DNA of 64,000 bases, taken from assembly GCF_001456955.1 (NCBI RefSeq), contig NZ_KQ758475.1:1-64000 (forward strand). The letters run 5' to 3'. Each line of letters starts with the position of its first letter. Positions within the stretch are counted from its first letter, which is position 1. Shown here piece after piece: positions 8,477 to 16,966 of this stretch. The stretch comes from Microbacterium enclense (GTDB lineage: Bacteria > Actinomycetota > Actinomycetes > Actinomycetales > Microbacteriaceae). A model generated the notes under the pieces. That model was not told the origin of the DNA. It worked only from the letters and a program-made list of their open reading frames with translations, and ran no database searches. The translations under genes were made by a program, and so were the position numbers.

Positions 8477-10159
8477 TCAGGCGCGGCGGAGCCAGACCGT
8501 GGTCTCGCCGGGCAGGGCGTCGCCGTCGAGCGGTGCGCTCGACAGGAGCACCTCGCCCACGGGGAGTTCAGCAGGGTCGGTGCCGAAGTTCGTCACGACC
8601 GTCCAGCCGTTCGGGCGCTCGAACGCCACGACATCGTCGCGGCCCGCGTCGACCCACTGCAGCTGCTCGTCGGTCTGCAGATCGTGGCGCAGCTCGAGCG
8701 CGCGGCGGTACAGCGACAGGGTCGAGGCCGGGTCGCCGTCTTGGACGTCGACCGCATAGGCGCCGAACCACTCCGGCTGCGGCAGGTGGGCGCCCGCGGA
8801 GCCGAAGCCGAACGCGGGACCGTCGTGGGTCCACGGCAGCGGCACACGGCATCCATCTCGCCCCTGATCGATGCCGGGGCTGCGGAAGAACGTCGGGTCC
8901 TGTCGTTCGGCGTCGGGGATCTCGGCGACCTCGTGCAGGCCGAGCTCCTCACCCTGGTACAGGTACGCGGAGCCGGGCAGCCCCAGCACGAACGTGGCCG
9001 CGGCGCGGGCGCGGCGCTCACCACGGGCGGCGTCGAGCGTCGGCGACTGACCGCCGGAGAGCAGCCACTCGTTGCCGTGCTTCAGGGTCGGGCGGCCGTC
9101 GGCGCCGCGCTCGGCGTCGGGGAGTCCGTAGCGCGTGGCGTGACGGACGACGTCGTGGTTCGACAGCACCCACGTCGTGGAGGAGCCCGACTCGGCGGCC
9201 AGGGCGAGGTTGTCGGCGACGATCCGGCGGAACTGCGCGGGGTCGAAGTCGGCTTCGAGCAGGTCGAAGTTGAACGCCTGGCCCAGGCTCTCGGCACTGG
9301 CGTACAGCGGGACGCGCGAGGGGTGCACCCACGCCTCGGCGACCGCGGTGCGCGGCGGGTCGTAGGAGTTGAACACGGCGCGCCACTCGGCGTAGACCTC
9401 GTGCACGTCGTCGCGGTCGACCAGCGGGTGCGTGCCGTCGAAGGGCAGCGCCGCGAGCTCGGCCCGCGAGGGCAGGGGCTCGGTGAGATCCTTCGTCAGC
9501 ATGTGCGCGACGTCGATGCGGAAGCCGTCGACACCGCGGTCGCTCCAGAACCGCAGCGTGGTGAGGAAATCGTCGCGCACCTCGCGGTTGTCCCAGTTGA
9601 GATCGGGCTGCGAGACGTCGAAGTTGTGCAAGTACCACTGCCCGTCGTCGACGCGCTCCCACGCGGAGCCGCCGAACAGCGACTCCCAGTCGGTGGGCGG
9701 CTCGGAACCGTCGACGCCGGTGCCCTCGCGGAAGATGTACCGCTCGCGGGCCGCGGAACCTCGACCCGCGGCGAGCGCCTCCTGGAACCAGACGTGCTTG
9801 TCGGAGGTGTGGTTCGGCACGATGTCGACGACGATCCGGATGCCGTGGGCGTGCAGCTGCGCGATGAGCTCGTCCATGTCGGCCAGGGTCCCGAGCTTCG
9901 GGTCGACGTCGCGGTAGTCGGCGACGTCGTACCCGCCGTCGGCGAGGTCGGAGGGGTAGAAGGGGCTGAGCCAGACGGCATCCACCCCCAGCTCTGCGAG
10001 GTACGGCACGCGCGAGGTGATCCCGCGGATGTCGCCCAGGCCGTCGCCGTCGGTGTCGGCGAAGCTGCGGGGATACACCTGGTACACCACGGCCTGGCGC
10101 CACCAGTCGGGGGCGTCGGAGAGCTCGCGGGTCTGCACGGAGGGTGCGGCGGTGGTCAC
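8477..10159 (-). CDS. GH13 alpha-glucosidase / oligo-1,6-glucosidase type
   Basis: 560 residues, the usual length for GH13 subfamily exo-alpha-glucosidases. It contains WWRQAVVYQVYPRSF (region VI start), DIVPNHTSD, and the catalytic triad: nucleophile D216 in DGFRIDVAH, acid/base E275 in VAEAWV, and D336 in LSNHDVVRH. No signal peptide, so it cleaves imported malto- or isomalto-oligosaccharides in the cytoplasm. GTG start at 10159 with AAAGGA upstream. It lies 31 nt after the second permease gene at the end of the uptake operon, so the ABC transporter probably brings in its substrate. Whether it prefers alpha-1,4 or alpha-1,6 bonds is not certain. Confidence 0.92.
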   Translation of the reverse strand: MTTAAPSVQTRELSDAPDWWRQAVVYQVYPRSFADTDGDGLGDIRGITSRVPYLAELGVDAVWLSPFYPSDLADGGYDVADYRDVDPKLGTLADMDELIAQLHAHGIRIVVDIVPNHTSDKHVWFQEALAAGRGSAARERYIFREGTGVDGSEPPTDWESLFGGSAWERVDDGQWYLHNFDVSQPDLNWDNREVRDDFLTTLRFWSDRGVDGFRIDVAHMLTKDLTEPLPSRAELAALPFDGTHPLVDRDDVHEVYAEWRAVFNSYDPPRTAVAEAWVHPSRVPLYASAESLGQAFNFDLLEADFDPAQFRRIVADNLALAAESGSSTTWVLSNHDVVRHATRYGLPDAERGADGRPTLKHGNEWLLSGGQSPTLDAARGERRARAAATFVLGLPGSAYLYQGEELGLHEVAEIPDAERQDPTFFRSPGIDQGRDGCRVPLPWTHDGPAFGFGSAGAHLPQPEWFGAYAVDVQDGDPASTLSLYRRALELRHDLQTDEQLQWVDAGRDDVVAFERPNGWTVVTNFGTDPAELPVGEVLLSSAPLDGDALPGETTVWLRRA

Positions 10160-10190
10160 GTACGGGGTCCTTTCGAGGGGGGTGGTGAGG

Positions 10191-11117
10191 TCAGCCCTTG
10201 ATGGCGCCCTGCGTGACGCCCGCCATCACCCATCGCTGGGTGAAGAGGTAGGCGACGATCGCGGGAGCCATGGCCATGAGGTAGGAGGCGAAGGCGACGT
10301 TGTAGTTGTTGCTGAACTGCGTCTGGAACAGGTTCTGGCGCACCGGCAGGGTCTGCAGCGCCGGGTCGCTGATGATGAGCGAGGGCATCATGAAGTCGTT
10401 CCAGGCGTAGAGGAACGCGAAGATGCCGACCGTGGCGCTCATCGGAGCCAGGAGCGGGAAGATGAGCCGCCAGAACGTCTGCCACGTGGTCGCGCCGTCG
10501 ATGCGCGCGCTCTCTTCGAGCTCGAGCGGGATCGAGCGCAGGAACGCCGTGAACAGCAGGACGCTGAAGCTCAGCTGGAACATCGTGGCGAGGATGATCA
10601 CGCCGACCGGGTTGTCGAGCCCGACGCGTCCGGTGAGCTGGATCTGCGGGAGGGCCACCACCGGGAACGGGATGAACATCGCGGCCAGCAGATAGAAGAA
10701 CGAGTAGCGGAAGAGCTTGCGGTCCCAGTTGCGGGCGATGGCGTACGAGGCGAAGGCCGCGAGGATGATCGTGGCCGCGACCGTGCCGGCGGTCACGAGC
10801 AGCGAGACGGCGAGGCCCACGGGGAACCTCGTCAGGGTCCACGCCTGCACGAAGCCGTCGAAGCTGATCGGCGAGGGGAACGAGAAGGCGTTGCCGTCGA
10901 CGACCTGGGTACCGCTCTTGAGCGCCATCGAGACGGTGACGTACAGCGGCAGCAGCACGGTGAGGGAGCAGAGCACGAGGATGGTCGTCGTCGACCAGTT
11001 GATGCGTTCGGTTCCCACGCGGCGGAAGCGGCGGCGCGGTGGTTCGGTCCCCTGCCGCTCGGGAAAGGCGAGTTCGGCCTGCTCGAAGGCGAGCGCGGGC
11101 TGGTTGAGAGCGGTCAT
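10191..11117 (-). CDS. sugar ABC transporter permease (MalG type)
   Basis: 308 residues with about six membrane segments after a basic, soluble N-terminal tail of about 40 residues. The EAA loop is seen in LEESARIDGATTWQTFWRLI, where G marks contact with the ATPase. Carries the family ending WVMAGVTQGAIKG. Start ATG 11117 overlaps the stop of the upstream permease. Partner of 11114-12028 and of the lipoprotein 12025-13338. No ATPase gene is present in the operon, so a shared MsiK/MsmK-type ATPase elsewhere is expected. Confidence 0.93.
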   Translation of the reverse strand: MTALNQPALAFEQAELAFPERQGTEPPRRRFRRVGTERINWSTTTILVLCSLTVLLPLYVTVSMALKSGTQVVDGNAFSFPSPISFDGFVQAWTLTRFPVGLAVSLLVTAGTVAATIILAAFASYAIARNWDRKLFRYSFFYLLAAMFIPFPVVALPQIQLTGRVGLDNPVGVIILATMFQLSFSVLLFTAFLRSIPLELEESARIDGATTWQTFWRLIFPLLAPMSATVGIFAFLYAWNDFMMPSLIISDPALQTLPVRQNLFQTQFSNNYNVAFASYLMAMAPAIVAYLFTQRWVMAGVTQGAIKG

Positions 11118-12028
11118 GACAGGGTGTTCCTTCCCCGGGTCAGGGAGAGCTGGAGGAGCGAGATGACGACGGCGACGACGAAGAAGAGCGCCGCGTTCGC
11201 CATCTGGTAGGCGTAATCGCCACCGTTGAAGCCGAGGATGATCGACATCGCGACGCTGCGGGTCGCGGTGCCGGGGCCGCCGCCGGTGAGACCGACGATG
11301 ATGTCGTAGGCGTTCAGGAAGCCCTTGAAGCCCAGGATGATGTTGATCACCACGTAGCCGGCGACCAGCGGGAGGGTGATGCGCAGCAGCTGCTGCGTCT
11401 TGCTCGCCCCGTCGAGACCGGCCGCCTCGTAGACGTCGCCGGGCACCGACAGCAGCCCCGCGATGTAGATCAGCAGCGTGCCGGGGATCGCCTGCCACGC
11501 CGTGACGATGACGATCGCGACCCACGCCAGGTCGGGGTTGGCCAGCAGGCTCGTCTCGAGCCACGGGATGCCGATGGCGGCTCCCGCCTCGGGAACGGAG
11601 TTGCTGAAGAGGAAGTTGAAGACGTAGGCGATGATGATGCCCGAGATCACCATCGGGATGACGAAGACCGTGCGCAGTGCCTTCTTGAAGCGGATCTGCG
11701 CGGTCAGGCCCACCGCCAGCAGGAATGCCGCGATGTTCACGACGATGACCGTCGCGACGGAGAACCCGAAGGTGAACAGATAGGCCTGCAGGATGGCCGG
11801 GTCGCTGAAGATGGCGATGTAGTTCGTCAGCCCCGTGAAGTTCCACTCGCCGAGACCGATCGAGTCGGTGAAGCTGAAGAAGATCCCGATGATGCCGGGC
11901 ACCGTGATCGCGAGCGTGAACAGCACGAGCGTCGGCAGCAGGAACAGGTAGTAGATCGGCTCCACGCGGCGGGTGCTGCGGCGCGCGGCCGCCTTCCCTC
12001 CCGTGACGATCGTGGTCGTGGTGCTCAT
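11114..12028 (-). CDS. sugar ABC transporter permease (MalF type)
   Basis: 304 residues. A first membrane segment at about 25-48 (YYLFLLPTLVLFTLAITVPG) is followed by about five more. The EAA loop is YEAAGLDGASKTQQLLRITL, and the GPGTATRSVAMSII stretch after it is typical of the CUT1 family. ATG 12028 overlaps the lipoprotein gene stop (ATGA), and its own stop overlaps the next ATG, so the three transport genes are translationally coupled. Confidence 0.93.
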   Translation of the reverse strand: MSTTTTIVTGGKAAARRSTRRVEPIYYLFLLPTLVLFTLAITVPGIIGIFFSFTDSIGLGEWNFTGLTNYIAIFSDPAILQAYLFTFGFSVATVIVVNIAAFLLAVGLTAQIRFKKALRTVFVIPMVISGIIIAYVFNFLFSNSVPEAGAAIGIPWLETSLLANPDLAWVAIVIVTAWQAIPGTLLIYIAGLLSVPGDVYEAAGLDGASKTQQLLRITLPLVAGYVVINIILGFKGFLNAYDIIVGLTGGGPGTATRSVAMSIILGFNGGDYAYQMANAALFFVVAVVISLLQLSLTRGRNTLS

Positions 12029-13338
12029 CGCGCGGCCTCCTCGCCGGATGCGTCGGTGGTCGAGGCCGGCGGCTGGCGGAAGGCGAGCCGCGACCAGTCC
12101 TCGTCGAGGGTGTTCAGGGTGGCCTGCGGCGAGGCGCCGAAGAGCATCGCCTGCACGTAGTTGAAGACCGGGATGGTCTTGGGCACGAGCACCGAGGCGC
12201 CCTGGTAGATGCGGCCCTCGTCGTAGTAGGGCACCATTCCCGCGATGCGGGGGTCGCTCGGCGAGGGGGCGTCCTTCGTCGGCGCGAAGCCGAGCTGCGA
12301 CTCGTTGTAGGCCTCGATCACCTCGGGCCGGTACAGGTACTCGAGGAAGTCGCGGGCGGCATCCTTGTGGCGGGACGCCTCGGGGATGATGGCCGCGAGG
12401 TCCATGTTGACGCGGACCTTCAGGTCGGCCGGGTCGTCGGTCATGGGCAGCGGGAAGGTGCCGACGGGCAGGTCGGGCGAGGTCTTGGCGATCTCGCCGA
12501 GCGCCCACGGGCCCTGCAGGTACATGGCCGCCTGCCCCTGAGCGAACGCGAGGTTGCCGTCGCCGTAGGCCCGGCTCTCGGCATCCTGGTTCGTGTAGTT
12601 CTCGGCGAGCTCGAGCATGCGGTCCATCGGCTCGCTGAAGTCCTTCGCGAACGACACCGCCGACTGCGGGCCGACCTGGTCGCCCTCGGCGGCGAGCGCG
12701 TCGAAGAAGTCGATGACGTCGAGCGATCCGCCGACGGAGTAGTCGTACCAGCCCTGACCGACGGTCCAGTCGTCTTTGAAGGTGCCGTAGAAGGGCGTGA
12801 CGCCATTGGCCTTCAGCGTCTCGGAGACCTCGAGCAGCTCGTCCCACGTGGTCGGAACCTCGAGGCCGTACTGGTCGAAGATCTGCTGGTTGTAGATGAC
12901 CGAGGCCGCCATGACCGAGTAGGGCAGCGCGCTGGTGCGCCCCTCGCACGAGCCGTACTGGTCCATGAGGGGCTGCAGGTCGTCGCGCACCGTGCTCGCG
13001 GCCGTCGTGCCCGAGAGGTCGCTCAGCGCGCACCGCTGGACGAAGCGGGCGGTCTCGTAGTTGTAGTTGGCCAGCATGATGTCGGGCGGGTTGCCGCGGA
13101 CGAAGCTTGCCGAGACCACGTCGACTCCCGAGCTGTCCATCTCGACGCGCACCGCGGCTTGCGAGGCGTTGTACTCGGCGACCACGTCGTTCATGAACGA
13201 CAGCGCCTCGCGTTTGCTGAAGGTGAATCGGATCGTCTCGCGCCCATCGGCGGAGCACCCGGCGAGCATCGCCGCCCCCAGCACCCCCACCGCGGTCGCG
13301 GCGATCCATCGTCGCCCCGCCCTGATCTTCGTCGACAC
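12025..13338 (-). CDS. sugar ABC transporter substrate-binding lipoprotein
   Basis: About 437 residues from GTG 13338. That start is preferred over the ATG 21 nt upstream because GGAGGAGG ends 6 nt before it. The N-terminus is a lipoprotein signal with lipobox LAGC (cysteine near residue 28). The body fits CUT1 binding proteins: IRFTFSKREALSFMNDVVAE near the start, then LPYSVMAASVIYNQQIFDQYG and the AMYLQGPWALGEI strand. First gene of the importer operon, reading away from the ROK repressor. A palindromic operator lies 40 nt upstream of its start. Ligand probably an alpha-glucoside, inferred from the GH13 enzyme. Confidence 0.92.
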   Translation of the reverse strand: MSTKIRAGRRWIAATAVGVLGAAMLAGCSADGRETIRFTFSKREALSFMNDVVAEYNASQAAVRVEMDSSGVDVVSASFVRGNPPDIMLANYNYETARFVQRCALSDLSGTTAASTVRDDLQPLMDQYGSCEGRTSALPYSVMAASVIYNQQIFDQYGLEVPTTWDELLEVSETLKANGVTPFYGTFKDDWTVGQGWYDYSVGGSLDVIDFFDALAAEGDQVGPQSAVSFAKDFSEPMDRMLELAENYTNQDAESRAYGDGNLAFAQGQAAMYLQGPWALGEIAKTSPDLPVGTFPLPMTDDPADLKVRVNMDLAAIIPEASRHKDAARDFLEYLYRPEVIEAYNESQLGFAPTKDAPSPSDPRIAGMVPYYDEGRIYQGASVLVPKTIPVFNYVQAMLFGASPQATLNTLDEDWSRLAFRQPPASTTDASGEEAAR

Positions 13339-13377
13339 CAGCTGCCTCCTCCGCCGCACTGCGAATATGTTGTGTCA

Positions 13378-13395
13378 GCGAGTAAATCTACTCGC
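13378..13395. promoter_or_regulatory. operator for the ROK repressor
   Basis: GCGAGTA-AATC-TACTCGC is a perfect inverted repeat with 7-bp arms in the 108-bp region between the divergent importer operon and the ROK regulator. Its position lets one site control both directions. It is the only strong palindrome there, so it is the likely binding site of the 13447-14682 protein. Confidence 0.75.
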
Positions 13396-13446
13396 CAAAT
13401 CAATGTCGTGCAGGCAGTATTGCAGCAGAACCGAAAGGGGTCAAGC

Positions 13447-14682
13447 GTGCCGATGGATGCCATGACGGCGACGCCGTCGCTGCGCCGCCACAACCTCGAC
13501 GCGGTGCTCGCCGCGGCCTGGGACTCCGAGGCGTTCACCGCCAGCGACGTGATCGCGGCGGTGGGACTCACCCGCTCGACGGCGATCGACGTCGTCGACG
13601 AACTCACTGCGCGCGGGCTCCTCGCGGAGATGCCCAACGCTCGGGCGGTCGGCGAGTACTCGAAGGGCCGGCCCGCGCGCCGCTTCGCCTTCCGGCCCGA
13701 CGCCGGGGTGGTGGTCGGGGTCGACGCCGGCCGCGGCCACCTCACGGCGACCGTCGCCGACCTGCGCGGCCGCACGATCGGCGCCTCGCGCCTGACGGTC
13801 GACCCCGAGCTCGACTCCCCCGAGCGACGCCGGCGGGCCGCGGAAGCGACGGTCGGTGCCGCCCTCACCCGCGCTCGACGGTCGCGCGATGAGGTCGTCG
13901 CCCTCTGCGTCGGGGTCCCCGCCCCCGTGAACCGGCAGGGTCGCTCCCCCGTGCACCACGACGGGTTCTGGGCGCGGATGAACCCCGACTTCATCGAGAC
14001 GTTCGCCGCCTGGGCGCCGCTGGTGCGGGTGGAGAACGACGCGACCCTCGCCGCGGTCGCCGAACGCACGCACGGCGCGGCCGCCGGCTGCGACGACTTC
14101 GTCGCGCTCCTGGCCGGGGAGCGCTTCGGCGCGGGCATCAGCGTGGACGGGCGCCTGCTGCGCGGCACCCACGGCGGCGCCGGAGAGACCGTGGCCTTCG
14201 ACCGCGTCGAGGGGGTCGGCAGCGCGTGGGGCCTCGCCCCGCGATGCGTCGAGGCGGCGCGCGCCGCACTGGCATCCGGCGCTCTGCCCCCCGACAGCGC
14301 TCTACGCGCGATCGATCCCGACCATCTCGAGGCCAAGACGGTGCTCGACCTCGCGGCGGCCGGGGACGCGGGGGCCCTGGAGGTCGCCCGCGAGGTGGGC
14401 GGGGCGCTCGCCGGCGTGGCGGCGATCTTCGGCAGCCTCTTCGACGTGGAGCTCGTCGTCGTGTCGGGAGCGATCGCCGCGGGCTCGGGACCCATCATCG
14501 AGGCCGCGATCGACGCCATCCCCGACTCGCTGCACCTGCCCGCCCCGCGGATCGTCGCCTCGACGCTCGGCGCCGACATCGTCTCGATCGGGGCGGTGGC
14601 CGCGGCGGTGGAAGCCGCGCGGGCGCACGCGCTCGACCTCGACGCCTTCGCCCTGCCGGAGGACGACCGGGCGCGGGCGTGA
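13447..14682 (+). CDS. ROK family transcriptional repressor
   Basis: 411 residues. The N-terminal winged helix (about 10-75; SDVIAAVGLTRSTAIDVVDE as helix-turn-helix) is followed by a ROK sugar-kinase-like domain: VVVGVDAGRGHLTATVADLR, LCVGVPAPV, VRVENDATLAAVAE and the GAGISVDGRLLRGTHGGAGE region. The zinc-binding CxCGxxGC of many ROK proteins is absent (GLAPRCVEAARAAL stands in its place), as in some ROK regulators. GTG 13447 is chosen because AAAGGGG lies 6 nt upstream; ATG 13453 is too far from it. Divergent from the alpha-glucoside importer, which it probably represses until sugar binds. Confidence 0.9.
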   Translation: MPMDAMTATPSLRRHNLDAVLAAAWDSEAFTASDVIAAVGLTRSTAIDVVDELTARGLLAEMPNARAVGEYSKGRPARRFAFRPDAGVVVGVDAGRGHLTATVADLRGRTIGASRLTVDPELDSPERRRRAAEATVGAALTRARRSRDEVVALCVGVPAPVNRQGRSPVHHDGFWARMNPDFIETFAAWAPLVRVENDATLAAVAERTHGAAAGCDDFVALLAGERFGAGISVDGRLLRGTHGGAGETVAFDRVEGVGSAWGLAPRCVEAARAALASGALPPDSALRAIDPDHLEAKTVLDLAAAGDAGALEVAREVGGALAGVAAIFGSLFDVELVVVSGAIAAGSGPIIEAAIDAIPDSLHLPAPRIVASTLGADIVSIGAVAAAVEAARAHALDLDAFALPEDDRARA

Positions 14683-14703
14683 GCGCACGCCCCGGCGGGC
14701 CCC

Positions 14704-14769
14704 CGCGTGAGTCGCCAGGTTTTGTCGCTTCCGCCGCGCCGGAGGCGACAGAACGTGGCGACTCACGCG
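14704..14769. repeat. nested palindromic element, GTCGCCA family, copy 1
   Basis: The outer arms CGCGTGAGTCGCCA (14704-14717) and TGGCGACTCACGCG (14756-14769) are perfect over 14 bp. An inner inverted repeat (TGTCGCTTCCG 14723-14733 / CGGAGGCGACA 14740-14750, one mismatch) sits inside them. It lies 22 bp after the ROK gene and may also end its transcript. A diverged second copy is at 57294-57356. Confidence 0.8.
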
Positions 14770-14864
14770 AGATGGGCCGCGGGCGCAACCCTCGGGGACG
14801 TGCGGGGAGGGGCGGATAGCGTCGAGGAGACCCGGCTCCCGAGCCGCCGGGCGGAGGAGGACCC

Positions 14865-16148
14865 ATGCCCGCGTGGCCCGAACACGTCATCTGGTGGCAC
14901 GTCTACCCGCTGGGATTCGCGGGGGCGCCGATCCGCGACGGCGTGGACCCGGATGCCGCACCGGTACACCGCCTGGACCGCCTCGAGCCCTGGCTCGACC
15001 ACGTCATCGAGCTGGGGTTGAACGGTCTGCTGCTCGGTCCGGTGTTCGCCGCCGAGACGCACGGCTACGACACGGTCGATCACTTCCGCATCGACCCGCG
15101 GCTCGGCGACGACGGGGACTTCGACCGCCTCGTCGCCGCAGCGCGGGAGCGCGGCATCCGGATCCTGCTCGACGGGGTCTTCAACCATGTGGGGCGTGGG
15201 CACGCCGCCTTCACGAGTCTGACCCCGGATGGCCCGAACCTCTTGCGCGGGCGCTGGGTCGACGGAGGCTTCGAGGCCGACGTCTTCGAGGGGCATGACG
15301 CGCTCGTCGCCCTCGACCACTCCTCCCCCGCTGTCGTCGACCTCGTCGTCGACGTGATGTGCCACTGGCTCGATCGCGGAATCGACGGGTGGAGATTGGA
15401 TGCCGCGTACGCGGTGCCCTCGTCGTTCTGGGCCGAGGTGCTGCCGCGCGTGCGCGAGCGCTTCCCCGAGGCGTGGTTCCTCGGCGAGGTGATCCACGGC
15501 GAAGCCGCGCGGATCGTCGAGGAGTCGACGATGGACTCGCTCACGCAGTACGAGCTGTGGCAGGGCATCTGGCACGGCATCGCCGACGGGAACCTCTTCG
15601 AGCTGAGCCACGCCATCGAGAGGCACGACGAGCTGCTGGCGACGTTCGCACCGCAGACCTTCGTCGGCAACCACGACGTCACCCGCATCGCGTCGGCGAT
15701 CGGCGCCGAGCTGGTGCCGCACGCGCTCGCCGTGCTCTTCACGGTCGCCGGCACGCCGTCGGTCTACGCCGGCGACGAGTTCGGCTGGACGGGAGTGAAG
15801 GAAGAGCGGCTCGGCGGCGACGACGCGGTGCGACCGGAGTTCCCCGCGTCGCCGGACGAGGCCGGGGGCGATGCCCGCATCCTCGAGGCGCATCGGGCGC
15901 TCATCGCGCTGCGGCGGCGCAAGCCCTGGCTCTGGCGCGCGCACACCGACGTCGTCGAGGTCGCGAACGCGGCCATCGCCCTGCGTACGGCGATCGGCGA
16001 CGACGCGGTCGTGGTGGCGCTGAACATCGGCGAGGAGCCGGTCTCGCTGCCCGTCGCGGACGGACACGGGGTCGTCGCCGGGCAGGGAACACCGGTCGGC
16101 GGGCGGGTCGAGCTCGGCCCGCGGGGGTGGGTGGTGCTGGAGGCGTGA
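14865..16148 (+). CDS. GH13 alpha-amylase family protein
   Basis: 427 residues, short for GH13: the (beta/alpha)8 barrel and a reduced C-terminal sheet, with little domain B. Catalytic residues are present: D179 in DGWRLDAAY, E208 in WFLGEVIHG and D271 in FVGNHDVTR. VIWWHVYPLGFAGAP is the conserved N-terminus of a small actinobacterial GH13 group. No signal peptide, so cytoplasmic. GGAGGAGG lies just upstream of the ATG, and a -10-like TAGCGT (14817-14822) starts a short leader. Next to the ROK repressor and the importer, so probably another enzyme for the same oligosaccharides. Exact specificity unknown. Confidence 0.88.
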   Translation: MPAWPEHVIWWHVYPLGFAGAPIRDGVDPDAAPVHRLDRLEPWLDHVIELGLNGLLLGPVFAAETHGYDTVDHFRIDPRLGDDGDFDRLVAAARERGIRILLDGVFNHVGRGHAAFTSLTPDGPNLLRGRWVDGGFEADVFEGHDALVALDHSSPAVVDLVVDVMCHWLDRGIDGWRLDAAYAVPSSFWAEVLPRVRERFPEAWFLGEVIHGEAARIVEESTMDSLTQYELWQGIWHGIADGNLFELSHAIERHDELLATFAPQTFVGNHDVTRIASAIGAELVPHALAVLFTVAGTPSVYAGDEFGWTGVKEERLGGDDAVRPEFPASPDEAGGDARILEAHRALIALRRRKPWLWRAHTDVVEVANAAIALRTAIGDDAVVVALNIGEEPVSLPVADGHGVVAGQGTPVGGRVELGPRGWVVLEA

Positions 16149-16169
16149 ATGCGGCGGGGGTGGGGTCTG

Positions 16170-16250
16170 GTACGAGGTCCCTGAGCCCGTCGAAGGGACC
16201 GGGACCCGCGCAGCCCCCGGTGGCTCCGACAGGCTCAGCCACGTCCCCAT
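16170..16250. repeat. CTTCGACRGGCTCAG-family intergenic repeat (two degenerate copies)
   Basis: The 167 bp between the convergent GH13 gene and the response regulator hold CCCTGAGCCCGTCGAAGGG (about 16181-16199) and a partial copy, CGACAGGCTCAG (about 16228-16239). The same unit forms a cluster at 39867-40009. The copies are in opposite orientation and could pair in RNA. Confidence 0.7.
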
Positions 16251-16315
16251 CAGCCCCGTCGAGACACCGCACGCCCGGTGACGTCGACACGCTCGGCCAC
16301 CTTCGCGTGGGAGGG

Positions 16316-16966
16316 TCAGGCGCCGGCGCGGAAACGGTGCTCGGGGCGGCCGGTGGAGCCGTAGCGCAGACTCACCTGCACCAGTCCCCGCTCGGCCAGG
16401 GCCGTGAGGTGCCGCTGCGCGGTGGCGCGCGAGACACCGGTGCGCTCGGCGACTTCGCTCGCCGAGGCCTCGTCAGCGCCGAGGGCGGCCAGCACGGTCT
16501 GCTCCGTCGCCGATCGGGCGAGCGAGGGACCTTCGCGCTCGCCCCGCATCACGGATGCCGCGCGGTCGATGTCGTCCTGTGAGAGCGGCCGACTGCTGGT
16601 CAGCAGGTTGCGGTAGCGGGCGTACCGGTCGAGGCGTTCCGCCAGGACGCGGGTGTCGAACGGCTTGACCAGGTAGGCGAGGGCGCCGGCGGTGAACGCG
16701 CGGCGGACGGTCTCGGCATCCGTCGCCGCCGACAGCACGAAGGCGTCGACGCCGGCGGACCGCACCAGCTCCACCCCGTCGCCGTCGGGCAGGTACACAT
16801 CGGCGAGGAGCAGGTCGGGCCGGTGCGCGGCGAGCGCGGCGCGGGCCTCGCCCACGGTGCGCGCGGGCTCGAGGGCGACGAAGCCGGGGCGCGAGGCGAC
16901 GGCGTCGCGGTGCAGACCCGCGACGCGGAAGTCGTCGTCGACGACGAGGACGCGGATGTCGGTCAT
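16316..16966 (-). CDS. response regulator, CitB/DcuR type
   Basis: 216 residues. Receiver domain 1-120 with acidic pocket VDDD (9-12), phospho-acceptor D56 in LLLADVYLPDGDG and K101 in YLVKPFDT. The C-terminal domain (about 155-210) has a winged helix ending TGVSRATAQRHLTAL, as in the CitB/DctR group. ATG 16966 overlaps the kinase stop (ATGA). With the kinase it faces the CitMHS transporter at 18759, which it should activate. Confidence 0.93.
   Translation of the reverse strand: MTDIRVLVVDDDFRVAGLHRDAVASRPGFVALEPARTVGEARAALAAHRPDLLLADVYLPDGDGVELVRSAGVDAFVLSAATDAETVRRAFTAGALAYLVKPFDTRVLAERLDRYARYRNLLTSSRPLSQDDIDRAASVMRGEREGPSLARSATEQTVLAALGADEASASEVAERTGVSRATAQRHLTALAERGLVQVSLRYGSTGRPEHRFRAGA

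Noticed and set aside
8066..10201. 711-codon plus-strand frame opposite the GH13 glucosidase
   Set aside because: Antisense shadow; the minus-strand GH13 has all catalytic residues and normal length.
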